From Petaurus breviceps papuanus (lineage: Eukaryota; Chordata; Mammalia; Diprotodontia; Petauridae), in NCBI GenBank assembly GCA_028583685.1, contig JAMXIF010000073.1:10908653-10972652 (forward strand): 64,000 nucleotides of DNA. The letters run 5' to 3'. The notes beneath the pieces are model-generated. The model was given only the letters and a program-made list of their open reading frames with translations, was not told the origin of the DNA and searched no databases. Positions 1 through 23,215 of this stretch are shown piece after piece; position 1 is the stretch's first letter; every line of letters starts with the position of its first letter. The translations under genes and the position numbers were made by a program.

Positions 1-124
1 TTGTGTAACTTTATACAAGACATTTGAGTTCTCTGGGCCTCAGTTTTTGCCTCTGAAAATGAGGAGGTTGGATCTCTGTGGTATCTTTCAGCTACATCAT
101 TCCATGATCCCAAGTTCTTTTCCT

Positions 125-645
125 TCAATAACAATAACAGCTAATATTTATATAAGCACTTTAAGGTTTGCAAAGTGCCCTACATAATTCTCATTTGGTG
201 GTAATAACAACCCTGAGAAATAAGTGCTATTATGATCCCTATTTCATAAATAGAAGGTAGCTGGGTGGATCATAGATAGAGTGCTGGACCTGGAGTCACG
301 AAGACCTGAGTTCAAATCTGACCTTAGATACTTACTAGTTGTGTGACTCTAGGCAAGTCACCTAACCCTGTTTGCTTCAATTTCCTCATTTGTAAAATCA
401 GCTGGCGAAGGATGTGGCAAACCACTCCAGTATCTTTGCAAAGAAAACCCCATCAACACTATGGTGCACAGGTCACAGAGAGTTAGATACAAGAAACAAC
501 AGCAACACTTTATAAATGAGAAAATGAGCTGAGAGAGGTTGAATAACTTGCCTAGGACGTCCTGAGACAGGATTGGTATTCAAGTTTTTCTGAATCCAAG
601 CTCAACATTCTATCCACTGTACAACCTACCTGCCATCCATGTCAC
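125..645 (-). repeat. MIR-type CORE-SINE, split by a younger SINE
   Basis: The left part reads as reverse-strand MIR-like sequence (TAATATTTATATAAGCACTT, then a CAACCCTGAG block). The right part, from about 508, continues with a degenerate GATGAG-AAACTGAG-like block and ends in a TCTATCCACTGTACAAC-type terminus. The SINE at 247-507 separates the two, with similar TTCATAAATA/TTTATAAATG sequence on each side. Family call is by resemblance. Confidence 0.55.
247..507 (+). mobile_element. tRNA-derived SINE with RTE/BovB-like tail
   Basis: The tRNA-like head (GAGTTCAAATCTGACC box, GGCAAGTCA box) is followed by a tail with ACCACTCCAGTATCTTTGC. That tail resembles the 3' end of BovB/RTE LINEs, which suggests RTE-driven mobilisation. 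The copy is diverged, so it is old. Confidence 0.7.
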
Positions 646-730
646 AGATTAGTGTCAATAAATAAGTCCAGTAATAAGAAAACCTTTCTGTTAAGTAACA
701 TACAAGCTTTTTTTTTGCTATATATCTGTA

Positions 731-749
731 ATATATATATATATATATA
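731..749. repeat. (TA)n microsatellite
   Basis: Short uninterrupted alternating AT run in PROZ intron 4. Confidence 0.8.
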
Positions 750-1044
750 CATATAAAACACCAGATATAAGCAGATAACTATATAATGAGTTCTGTCATT
801 TTATTTGTATGGGGAACTCCCAGATTGAAACTCCCTCCACAGAGGCTAATCATCAACTGGTTTGTAACCTCTAATCTTACCTTCTAGAGAATTACCTGGG
901 ACACTTCGGGGTTAGGAGATTTACTCATGGCCAAAAATGACAATATGTATCAGAGGTAAGTCTTAAACCCAGAGTTTCCTGTTTCCTTTTATCCACTACA
1001 AAGCGCTTACTCTCATCATATATCTCCCCAAAGGTTATGCTAGG

Positions 1045-1295
1045 TGATGACAGGTGGCATAGCAGATAGAGTGTTGGGCCTGGAGACAGGAGGACCTGAA
1101 TTAAAATCCAATCTGAAACACCTACTTGCTATGTGACCCTGGACAAGTCACTTAATCTTCTTTGCCTTAGATTCCTCATCTGTAAAATAAGCTGGAGAAA
1201 GAAATGGCAAACCAGTCCAGTATCTTTGCCAAGAAAACCGGAATTGGGTCACAAAGAATGACTGAAATGACTCAATAACCACACAACTCAGGTTT
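1045..1295 (+). mobile_element. tRNA-derived SINE with RTE/BovB-like tail
   Basis: The copy starts at GGTGGCATAGCAGATAGAGT and ends near GACTGAAATGACTCAATAAC. Head and tail match the copies at 8593 and 28945. The stretches 650-1044 and 1296-2122 hold AT-rich intronic sequence with nothing else I can name. Confidence 0.75.
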
Positions 1296-2122
1296 CTGTA
1301 AGGATCAAACGTGATAATATTTATAAAAACACTTTCCAAATTCGAAAAGTCTATTATAAAAATGCTAGCTATTATTATTAGTAGTAGAAATAATAATTAT
1401 GAAACATATTACAGGAGACAGTTAATAGAAACAATGTATATGCAACCAATTTAACACAGAAAGAGGAGATGGATCTGGTAGGACTTAAGTACAGGCTTGC
1501 ATAGTGACCAACCATTCAATTTGTACCTCTGGATCTCAGCCAGATAATGTCATTTTGTGACATTATGACGGGGTTTGACAACAATGATGTCATTGCGAAA
1601 TCATATTGGTAGAAGCAAGGTTATATGGGTTATGTCCATATCTTATTGATACTTTTGGCCCTTCCTCCATCTAAAAATAGCAATAACTCTTCCCTCCTCT
1701 GATATAGAGTATGTGTAGGTACTCAATCAAGTACTCAATAAACTATATATTTTACTTTGTAAATTATATAGATTCTATATAGAGTACTAAGGACTCTATA
1801 TAATAACCAATCACTTCTGCTTATGACTCAAGGTGACATCCAATAATTCTAGATGTCACTAGAGGAGGAACCGCTTTGGTTTTGTTATAAAATGAACATA
1901 AGGCCCATTTATTAAATTGCTGATGAGGAGCCCATCTGCAATGGTGGAGAGTTTCTACACTGGGAGGTCCCCACAAGGAGGAATCACAGCTTCTGGCCAG
2001 AAAAAAGGGCTTATGACAGGAAGAGAATAAGAAGAGGAAAGGAAGTGAATTGTAAGTGATGTGAGAGTATACCTTAAAATTTCATGAAAGGAACAAAATT
2101 AAGTCATAGCCTTGGCTCTTAC

Positions 2123-14662
<12,540 letters not shown>

Positions 14663-14721
14663 TCTGTTGTCCAGGCTATTCCGATGGAGTCCAGCTGCAT
14701 ATCAGTGGGTCTTTCAGGAGA

Positions 14722-14735
14722 GTTAAGCAAATAAA
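14722..14735 (-). promoter_or_regulatory. FOXA/HNF3-like site upstream of PROZ
   Basis: The minus strand reads TTATTTGCTTAAC, which fits the FOXA core TRTTTRY as TATTTGC. It lies about 60-75 bases upstream of the ATG, between the gene and the DR1 cluster. Predicted from motif only. Confidence 0.4.
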
Positions 14736-14738
14736 GAT

Positions 14739-14758
14739 AGTTCAAAGTTCAGAGTTCA
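14739..14758. promoter_or_regulatory. Triple AGTTCA direct repeat, two overlapping DR1 (HNF4-type)
   Basis: The plus strand carries AGTTCA at 14739-14744, 14746-14751 and 14753-14758, each pair spaced by one base. This makes two overlapping DR1 sites containing CAAAGTTCA, close to the HNF4-preferred CAAAGTCCA. It sits 77-97 bases upstream of the PROZ ATG, where a liver promoter is expected. HNF4 control of liver coagulation genes is established; use of this site is inferred. Confidence 0.6.
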
Positions 14759-15080
14759 CTGCCATGGGGGTGGGAAGGAATGAGGGAGAAAGGAAAGAAG
14801 ACTGTTGCTGCTGCAGGATAATTAGCCAATACTCTTTACTACATCAGAAAATGTGCTTCATAACATGTCACTTATTCAGCACCTGTGGACCTTGTTTATG
14901 GAGACCAGACAGAGCCCTGGATCACTCTATTTTGCTCTCATCCAGAACCTCTGGAAAATAGAATACAACTTAAATCTAACATGTCTAGGTCTTACCCACA
15001 GAGGTGGGTAAAGGGGTCTCCAGCCTCCCTGCAATCACTAAATGTATAGATTGAGAACAGGACAGCTCTTTATTCTATCT

Positions 15081-15081
15081 C

Positions 15082-15123
<42 letters not shown>
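15081..15123. repeat. (TA)n microsatellite
   Basis: Alternating TA run with a single G interruption, between PROZ and an antisense L1. Confidence 0.9.
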
Positions 15124-15304
15124 GAACAGAAAACATATTAAAGGTCTCACGGTAATCTGTAAACAATCAATGCAATTCATTCTCTATGGTGAATCCCTTA
15201 TTACCCTAATATCCTCTACTTTTCTTCTAAATTCAAAATACAATTCTGTGGTTTGGACTGTTCTCAGAAAAGCAATATACTTTTTTTCCTCTTTTTTCTT
15301 TTTT

Positions 15305-15985
15305 TAGTTAAATAGTATTTGATTTTTTTCAATTACATGTAAAGATAATTTTCAACATTCATTTTTTATAAGATTTTGAATTTCAAATTTTTTCTCTCCT
15401 TCCCCCTCCTCCCCCCTCCCCAAGGTGGCAAATAACCTGATATAGATTATATATGCATAATCATTTTAAACATATTTCCATGTTTGTCATGTTGTGAAAG
15501 AAGAAACAGATCAAAAAATAAAGCAAAAATAGTATCTGCATTCAGACTCCACAGTTTTTTCTCTGGATGTGGATGGCATTTTTCATCATGAGTTCTTTGG
15601 AATTGTCATTGTATTGCTGAGAAGAGCTAAGTCTATCACAGTTGATCATTACACTATATTGCTGTTGCATGTACAGTTTTCTCCTGGTTCTACTCACTTC
15701 ACTCAGCTTCAGTTCATGTAAGTCTTTGCAGGTTTTTCTGAAATCTACCTGCTCACCATTTTTTGTAGCACAATAGGATTTCGTTACATTCATACACCAT
15801 AACTTGTTCAGTCATTCCTCAGTTGATGGGCATCCCTTCGATTTCCAATTCTTTGCCACCACAAAAAGAGTTGCTATAAATAACTTTTTACATGTAGACC
15901 CTTTTTACTTTTTTATGATCTCTTTGGGACACAGACCTAGTAATGCTATTGCTAGATCAAAGGGTATATGCAGTTTGATGAAAAG
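15305..15985 (-). mobile_element. L1 LINE, 3' end, antisense
   Basis: The plus strand has the marsupial antisense-L1 run TTGAATTTCAAATTTTTTCTC, CACTTCACTCAGCTTCAG, ATTTCCAATTCTTTGCCACC and GATCAAAGGGTATATGCAG. Its order matches the copies at 18590 and 30845. 5'-truncated. 15986-17094 holds no element I can name with confidence. Confidence 0.75.
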
Positions 15986-17094
15986 AGCACTGTGCTTGAA
16001 GCTGTGAGACCAGCCATATACTTAGTCTTCCACTTCTGCCCTCTAATCTTGGACTAGAGAACCCAGGAATATTCCTTTCTCTTACACAAGTCTGGATTGC
16101 AGAATCCTTATTTCTCCTACAGGACCTCAAGTCCTTTGTTTCTCAAGTTTAGTCTTCCTTTCTATTCCCAGCTATGCCCTTATACATGTTGATATCTCCT
16201 ACAAAACCATTGCTTCCCAGTTTAATCAACCCCCTCAACTCCCATGATCTCCATCTCACCATAGCTAGAGATGGCCATAACCTTGATCATTACCACCTAC
16301 CAGCATTCTCCCTCCACAATACATAACTCTGAAATTTCTTTATTTAAGAGTTTTTTTTAAGGGAGAGATCATTAAAATCCTGGAGGGCACTAGAGAAGAT
16401 AGGCTCAAGGGCACACGTATAAACATCATCAAGAAGGACTTCTTCAATATCTGAGACTGGAGCAAATGAGCAGAGGATGGGTATGGCTATGAGGTGACTT
16501 ATATTGTGAAATTGTGAAGAAAAGTGAGCTTGTGATAGATCGTCTCGGTTCTTTCAGTGAGATATGAGACGAGGAAAGGGGTATATGTTTCTTGAGAAGA
16601 TAAAAGGTTTGAAACTGCTGTGGGAAAGACAGCAGAGAACTGATCATGGAAGACTAAAAGGGTTGATGTGTATCAGTCAGGTCCCAGTTCAATGACAAAA
16701 TATGTATTACATATTTTACATTCATTACAAAATATGTACAAAGTGTGTAGTAGACCAAGGCAGTTATAGTTAAGTTATTACTACAGTATTCATCAGGATG
16801 CAACATGAAACAACGAAGGTAGATAGGGTAATCCAGGGCTGTAATCTGAAAAGAGATAAGTGACAAGAGAAAATGGGGAAAAAAAGGTTTCAAAGATAGA
16901 GAACAACATAAAACTGAACTGCTTCATCAAATCATCAAAATTCTGCAGAGAAGAAAATGAGGCCAGAGAAGAAAGGTTGCCTGGGAAATCAGGGCTTAGT
17001 GGTGCAACCAGAGACCGTGGTGAGGACAGAGAATGAGTTTTAAGGAGTCTGGTAAAATTAGAATTAGAAAAATGGAGAAGTTGCAGTCAAATAA

Positions 17095-17380
17095 ATTGTT
17101 GTTTGTTCTTTGCTTTCAAAGAGGACCAATGGCATCAGGAGTGTGATTTCTTGACTTGCAAGTGAATTGGATTTAAGTGAGGTAGGACTGTGCAAAATCA
17201 TCATCCTCACTCTCTCCTCCAGAGTCATCTGAGTTCAGTGGCAAGATACAGATCAGGATAATTAAAGATGGCCCTGGATGCAGTGGGAGACCCTGGTCTT
17301 TTAAAGCTAATGTCTTTCCCAGGTCTCAGTTTGTCTGAAGCAACAGCCATTTAGTGACTAAAAACTAGATAAGAATTGAG
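17095..17380 (+). repeat. Unclassified interspersed repeat, copy 1
   Basis: TTTGCTTTCAAAGAGGACCA, GCAAGTGAATTGGATTTAAG, CAGTGGCAAGATACAGATCA. The same order occurs at 35635 and 36655 (plus) and 39180 and 57955 (minus). No coding capacity is evident, and I do not recognise the family. Confidence 0.7.
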
Positions 17381-17470
17381 GCAAAAGAACAGCCTCAGAC
17401 ACTACTAACTATGTGAACCTGGGCAAGTCACTTAACATTGATTTACTCCCCCATTCCCCCCAAAAAAGAA

Positions 17471-17701
17471 GATTTATGCTACAGTGAATTCAGAGAAAGA
17501 AAAAAAGGAGTCATATATACAAAAATACAGCAACTTTTTTTGTCATTGCAAAGACCTAGAAACAAAGAAAGTACCCATCTAGAGTCAGCTAGAGAATTAC
17601 CGCATGAATTATGGAATATAAATGTAAAAACAAAAAAGTTGCTGTATTTTTGTATATATGACTCCTTTTTTTCTTTCTCTGAATTCACTGTAGCATAAAT
17701 C
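17471..17701. repeat. Foldback: exact 70-base inverted repeat with near-exact copy at 18760-18915
   Basis: Arms 17471-17540 and 17632-17701 are exact reverse complements over 70 bases, separated by 91 bases. The right arm is identical to 18846-18915. The left arm plus loop (17471-17627) is an inverted copy of 18760-18915 with about two substitutions and one T-run length change. 18760-18915 lies inside an antisense L1, so this may be L1-derived sequence that was re-copied locally. Confidence 0.9.
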
Positions 17702-17959
17702 CTGGCCACTGAGGCAGGAAGATGTTGGTTGAGGCTCTGCTCTGCCAGCATCAAATCACTTAAATGCTCAGTGACCATATCTTTGAAGTAAATATCCCTT
17801 TGTGAAAGTCAGTTGTTGTTAGTTTATTAAATGGAACTGAGAAGCTAGTCTAATAGGAGGAAGAAACACACCTGGAATCGGGGCTCCATCTCCCTGCATT
17901 AGAGAAAGATACCCTTACCCATCAGGGTATCCCTGGAGCCAGCCTGGCTCTTGGACAGT

Positions 17960-18350
17960 GAGTGAATTTGCTCCACGTGCTTCATCATCAGTTCTTTGGA
18001 ATCATAAGTGTTTTTTCCATGAATCAGAATTCTTGGAGTGGCTAGGTGGTGCGGTGAATGGAGCACCGGCCCTGGAGTCAGGAGGACCTGAGTTCAGATC
18101 CGGCCTCAGACTCTTGATGCTTACTAGCTGTGTGACCTTGGGCAAGTCACTTAACCCCAATTGCCCTCCAAAAAGCAAAAAATAATAAAAAAAAGAATTC
18201 TTAAATATTTCAAAGTTCTTTGTTTTTTCTGATCCTGTTGTTACTGTATAAATTATTCTCCTGGTCCTGTTCATTTCACTCTGCATCACTTCATATGTTT
18301 TCCCAGATTTTTCAGAAACCATCTTTTTTCATAAATCTTACAACATCAGT
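17960..18350 (-). mobile_element. L1 LINE 3' fragment, antisense, split by a SINE
   Basis: TTCATCATCAGTTCTTTGGA on the left and TTCATTTCACTCTGCATCAC and CAGAAACCATCTTTTTTCAT on the right belong to one L1 fragment. The SINE at 18035 lies between. Confidence 0.6.
18035..18193 (+). mobile_element. tRNA-derived SINE, CAATTGCCCT type
   Basis: Head GGAGTGGCTAGGTGGTGCGG, box GAGTTCAGATCCGGCC and end CCCCAATTGCCCTCCAAAAA. Perfect 9-base target duplication AGAATTCTT at 18026-18034 and 18194-18202. Confidence 0.92.
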
Positions 18351-18589
18351 ATATCTTTATTTTTCAATCAACAAGCATTTCTTTTTGGAGAGCATCCACC
18401 CTCTCCAATATTAAAGAAAAAAAACACACAAAACCTTTATAATAAATATGCATAGTCAAGCAAAACAAATTCCTGCAATGTCAATGTCGCCCCAAAAAGT
18501 ATGTCTTGTTCCACTTCTTGATTATATCACCTCCCCGTCAGGAAGTAGGTAACATTCCTCTGGAGTGAGTGCTCTGGGGTCATAGTTGT

Positions 18590-19440
18590 TCATTGCATTG
18601 ATCAGAGATCTTCAGTCTTTCAAAGTTGTTTGTCTTTATCATGTTTTCGCTGCATAAATTGTTTTAGTTCTACTCATTTCACTTTGTATCAGTACAAGTC
18701 TTCCCCAACTTCTCTGAACCTATCCCTTTTGTAATTTCTTATACTACAATAGTTTTCCATTACATTTATATTCCATAATTCATGCGGTAATTCTCTAGCC
18801 GATTCTAGATGGGTACTTTCTTTGTTTCTAGGTCTTTGCAATGACAAAAAAGTTGCTGTATTTTTGTATATATGACTCCTTTTTTTCTTTCTCTGAATTC
18901 ACTGTAGCATAAATCTAGCAATTGTAGTACTAGGTCAAAGGGTATGCACAATTTAGTTACTTTGGGGGGGGAGCCATAGTTCCAAATTGTTTTCAGAATG
19001 GCTGGACCAATTCACACCTGCACCAACAATGCATTAATGTGTCTGTTTTCATAGCCCCTACATTTGTCATTTTTCTTTTTTGTCAATTTTGTCAAACTGA
19101 TCTGTATGAAGAGAAACCTCAAAGTTGCTTCTAAATAAGTAGTATATTCCAGGCACTGCACTAAGTGTTAGGAATAGAGAAAAAGGCAAAAGACAGTGCC
19201 CTCAAGGAGCTTTCAATTTAACGGGGGAGAAAGCAGTCAGTGTATGGAGTATAGACCGGAGTAAGGAAAGACATGAAGCTGCCTATTCATATCCTCTCTG
19301 ACCATTTATCGGTCAGATAATGGATCTTATAAATTTGAATTGGTTCTTATAAATCTTGGCAATGAGACCTTTATCAAAGAAATTTGCTAATAAGATTTCC
19401 CCCCAGTTAATTGCTTCCCTTTTAATTTTAGTCTGGTATT
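18590..19440 (-). mobile_element. L1 LINE 3' part, antisense
   Basis: Antisense L1 landmarks in order: CATTTCACTTTGTATC, TTACATTTATATTCCATAAT, GTACTAGGTCAAAGGGTATG, GAATGGCTGGACCAATTCAC, CACCAACAATGCATTAATG, then TGGCAATGAGACCTTTATCA toward ORF2. A shorter repeat at about 19120-19260 interrupts it. Confidence 0.75.
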
Positions 19441-19489
19441 TACACTTTGTTCCCCATGATATACTCTGTAGTCCATCCACACGGGCTTA

Positions 19490-19830
19490 CTTGTTCACCA
19501 CTCTCTCTCTCTGCCTCTGTGGTTCTGCACAAGCTTTCTCCAGTTCCTAGAAGACTCTCTTATCACCTCCTCCTCTTGACTCCCTTAACTCCCTTCAAGG
19601 TTCAGTACAAGTGTCACTTCCTTCAAAAGGTCTTTTTTGATTTTCCCAGTTGTTAACCCCCCATTTCCCTATCATGGTGTATTCATTTTCTATCTATCCT
19701 GGACACTCTCATCCGTCTGTATGCCCTCCCAGTAGAACGTATAAGTTGTCAGTTTTGTATTTCTATTTTTGGTGCGCTACTTTGCGTTGTACTACACGTA
19801 ATAAATGTTTGCTGATTGATTGAAAGTTGT
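19490..19830 (+). repeat. L2-type LINE 3' end
   Basis: CTTCAAGGTTCAGTACAAGT, GTCACTTCCTTCAAAAGGTC and ending AATAAATGTTTGCTGATTGA follow the L2 3' order. 19831-21049 shows no further element that I can name, apart from a MIR-like piece near 20540-20700. Confidence 0.65.
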
Positions 19831-21049
19831 CATTGCCTGTATATACTTCTCTAGAAGGTACAAGTTAGAACCTGGAATTCTTAAATTTTGGGATGGCTAG
19901 AGAAAGGCAACCCCTGACACTAATTTCTACCCAAGAAACTGCTCTTTGGCTAGAAGGCTGAATTCTTGGATTGCATTGCCCAGGAAGTACAATTCTGTCC
20001 TTCCCTCCCCCTCCCCCACTCCAAGAGGTTGTGGTTTAGGGACTCTCACCGAGAGGACCACAGTTCCCCTTTCCATCACTGCCAAGTGACTGAGAATATG
20101 TTTGCCTCTATCACCCGCTTTTTCAGAGCTGGGTCCAGACACTTACAGTCGAGGTTTTTGGTCTAGGAATTTTCTGTCCCAGCTTCTATAATCTCTTGAG
20201 CTGAAGCTGCTAGCTCTGGGACAGAGTGAGGATTACTTGTTTATCCCTGGGGGTGATTGTGTTGGTAATGCACAGGTATCTGACAGGGACCAAAGTCTAC
20301 TCTCAGATTTATGGTCTCTGATTGGTGCTCAGGAAAGGGAAAAAGGTAAAAAAAAAAAAATCCACCAACCCCCTGAAGCTGACATCCTTTTATAGGTCAG
20401 CTCAAAAGAGTGGTTCCTTGCCACAACAGCCTGGGCAAACAAATCATATCTGATGTCCAGGAACTATCCTTAAGCCTTTCCAGAAAGTTTTCAGTAGATA
20501 ATGCCCAAACCTTCATTGTGAGATGCTATCAAGACCCATGTGGAGACTTCCACACAGTGGAGAGTCAGAACATCTCCACTCAAATTCAGACTCCAATTTA
20601 CTCCCTGTGTGACATGGGCAAGTCCCTTTACCTTTCTAGGTCTTGGTTTTTTCATCTGTAAAACGAGGAAATTGGAGTAGATAACTTATGAGGTCACTTC
20701 CATCAATCAGTGATCCCTTGATAAGAGTTCACCATGATGTAAGCTTGTCAGGGTGATCTGGAAACTTTCCTAATCACCTTGAGTACGCAAAAACTAAAGA
20801 CTGGAAATTCTCTAAAATGACAGGGAAGATAAGCCACTGATACACACACATACACACACAAGTCACCCACAAATAAAAAGCAATTTAGAGGGTTTGTGGG
20901 TTGGGTTTTGTTTTGTTTTGGCAAGGGCTCTTCCTCCAAACATCTCCTCTTTACTCATACAGTCACAACCCTACTTCAGACTCCCCACAACCTCTCACTT
21001 GAACTATTATAGTAGTTTTATTTTTTAAATAATATTTTCTTGATGTATT

Positions 21050-21195
21050 TTTTTTTGAGGGGGAAGGTAGAGCAATTGGGGTTAAGTGACTTGCCCAAGG
21101 TCACACGGCTAGTTTTTGTGTGTGTGTTAAGTGTCTGAGGTCGGATATGAATTCAGGTCCTGTGCTCTATTTACGGCTCCACCTAGCTGCCCCTT
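21050..21195 (-). mobile_element. tRNA-derived SINE, CAATTGCCCT type
   Basis: Reverse copy: GAGCAATTGGGGTTAAGTGA, GCCCAAGGTCACACGGCTAG and the end CCACCTAGCTGCCCC. Confidence 0.88.
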
Positions 21196-21465
21196 GATGT
21201 ATTTTTTAAAGCCACTATAGTTTCTTCCAGTATCATTCCCCCTCCCAGAGAGTCATACCATATAATAAATATATTTTAAAGATAAAAAAGGGAAGAAAAA
21301 TTTAAAAAATCAGCATAACTTATCAATATAGCAAAAAAGTCAGAAAATATTCTCCATGTCCAACACTTGTGGACCTTCTACCTCTGCAAAAGGGTAGGAT
21401 GGGAGTGTCTTACATATTTCTTCTTTTGAACCATGCTAGTTTTTAATAAGGCATAATTCACTTTT

Positions 21466-21720
21466 GATTTTTTCCTTTCCATTCCTTCCTCTCTCCCCTC
21501 TATTTCTCTATCCCTTCTTTCTTTCCTTCTTTCCTTCCTCCCTTCCTCCCTCCCTCCCTCCCTTCCTTCCTTCCTTCCTTCCTTCCTTCCTTCCTTCCTT
21601 CCTTCCTTCCTTCCTTCCTTCCTTCCTTCCTTCCTTCCTTCCTTCCTCTCTCCCCTCTATTTCTCTATCACTCCTTTCTTTCCTTTTCTCCCTTACCTTC
21701 TTTTTCTTTCCCTTTACATT
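21466..21720. repeat. Pyrimidine tract with (TTCC)n core
   Basis: A (TTCC)n core at about 21561-21646 lies within a longer T/C-only stretch. The apparent Phe-Leu-Pro-Ser reading frame across it is an artefact of the tetranucleotide. Confidence 0.95.
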
Positions 21721-21849
21721 ATTTTAGTTACTGTGTCTATTGTTTTCCTAAGCTACATGTCTTCTAAGTTGCTCATCTTACCTAGATTCTTTAAAATATA
21801 GTACAATTATCTAACATGATTTCTTATATTTTGTGCATTATTTTTTCTT

Positions 21850-21940
21850 TTCTTTCTCTTCTAAATCTCCAGTACTTAGCACAGTGCCTAGTACTTAGAA
21901 AACCCTTAATAAATGTTTGCTTATTACTTGAATGAATGGA
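21850..21940 (+). repeat. L2-type LINE 3' end fragment
   Basis: CAGTACTTAGCACAGTGCCT followed by CTTAATAAATGTTTGCTTAT. 21941-22779 contains a purine-rich run (22050-22220) and nothing else I can name. Confidence 0.6.
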
Positions 21941-22779
21941 TCAGTAGATGAGAGGATAAATTTAAAAAATTCAATTCATCATTAAAAAATTCAATTCATA
22001 AATTGAACAAATTAGAGACTGTATTTCAGTTCCATATTGTGAAAAGTTCAGGAAGAAAAGGAGAAAAGAAAGGAAGAATTCTAGGACAAGGAAAAGCAGA
22101 AGCAGAAAGAATCATCCAGAAAAAAAAGAACAAGAGAGGGAGGAAGATCTAAGGGGAAAGAAGGGAAAAGGGAGACAGATAGAAAGATGGGGAGGGGAGA
22201 GATAATAAAGGGGAAGAAGTGGACCTTTTCAATCCACCCTCAAATTTTTCTTTTCACTTTTCTGATTTCTATTTTGTGCCTGTCCTGTCATAATTTGTGG
22301 ACAGCCCTCCTTTCCTCACTAGGGTGACCTTTCCATTTTCTGAAAAATGAATTTTTCCTTTCATCAACTTGCCTCTTTTAGTTTTGCTATATTACCACAT
22401 TCTCCACGTGGGCTCAGTATTTTGATCTTTGGCACAGATTTCCCTTTGGCTTCTAATCAGAAGTTTAAAGAAAATTTCCAATCATATGATTTACTAATAT
22501 CTGAAATTTTCCTTTTCCCCCAGTTCCTAGATTTTTTCATATTTTCTTTTTCTAAAACTAGATAACTGTGTTTCATGTCTTTTACCAGGGTATGTAATTT
22601 AGCTATGTGGCTGGACCACAAAGAAAAACTTCCCCTTTGCTGGGGCAACACACCCATCTTGTGGATTTTTTGGATATTAATGTAGATACTTAAAAAAATT
22701 TATTTTTGACACTACAGAAAAAAATGGGTTTTAATAACTGAGGAAACTTGTATGGAAGTGTAACTTATCAGTAAAAAGA

Positions 22780-22905
22780 TATATGTATATTATATACATA
22801 TACATACATATTCATACATAGACATATATACATACATACAAACATATTGAGTCATATACATATACATACAGATACATATACACACATACATATATATCTA
22901 CTATT
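22780..22905. repeat. (TACATA)n-like simple repeat
   Basis: Imperfect ATACATACATA/ATATACATATAC repeats. Confidence 0.85.
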
Positions 22906-22989
22906 TGGGGGTACATTAGCTCATGCTAACTGATACACAGAAAAAATTTTTTTGATACAAATGAATAAATATAAAGTTAACTTGTCATT

Positions 22990-23215
22990 ATAGATAGAGA
23001 GGTAGCCCTCAACCAGGAAAACCTGGGAAAAAATCCCACCCTGGACACATATGAGTCATGTGACCGTGGTCAAGTCACTTAACTGCTCAGGGCCCTGGGC
23101 AACTCTCTACAACTATAAATTTCAGGGAAGACATTCCCCAGCATTGCTAGAGTGAGTTTTCTCAGCTGAGAATTCTCTTTAGTAACAAAATCACAGGTCT
23201 AGTCCCTATCTCTAA
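22990..23215 (+). repeat. Older tRNA-type SINE, same family as 38445-38835
   Basis: GAGGTAGCCCTCAACCAGGA, TGACCGTGGTCAAGTCACTT and TAACAAAATCACAGGTCTAG occur in the same order as in the copy at 38445. 23216-23999 has no recognisable feature. Confidence 0.5.

Noticed and set aside
21464-21727. Proline/leucine/serine-rich open frame
   Set aside because: Translation of a (TTCC)n tract; no coding evidence. The same holds for both strands at 24666-24950.
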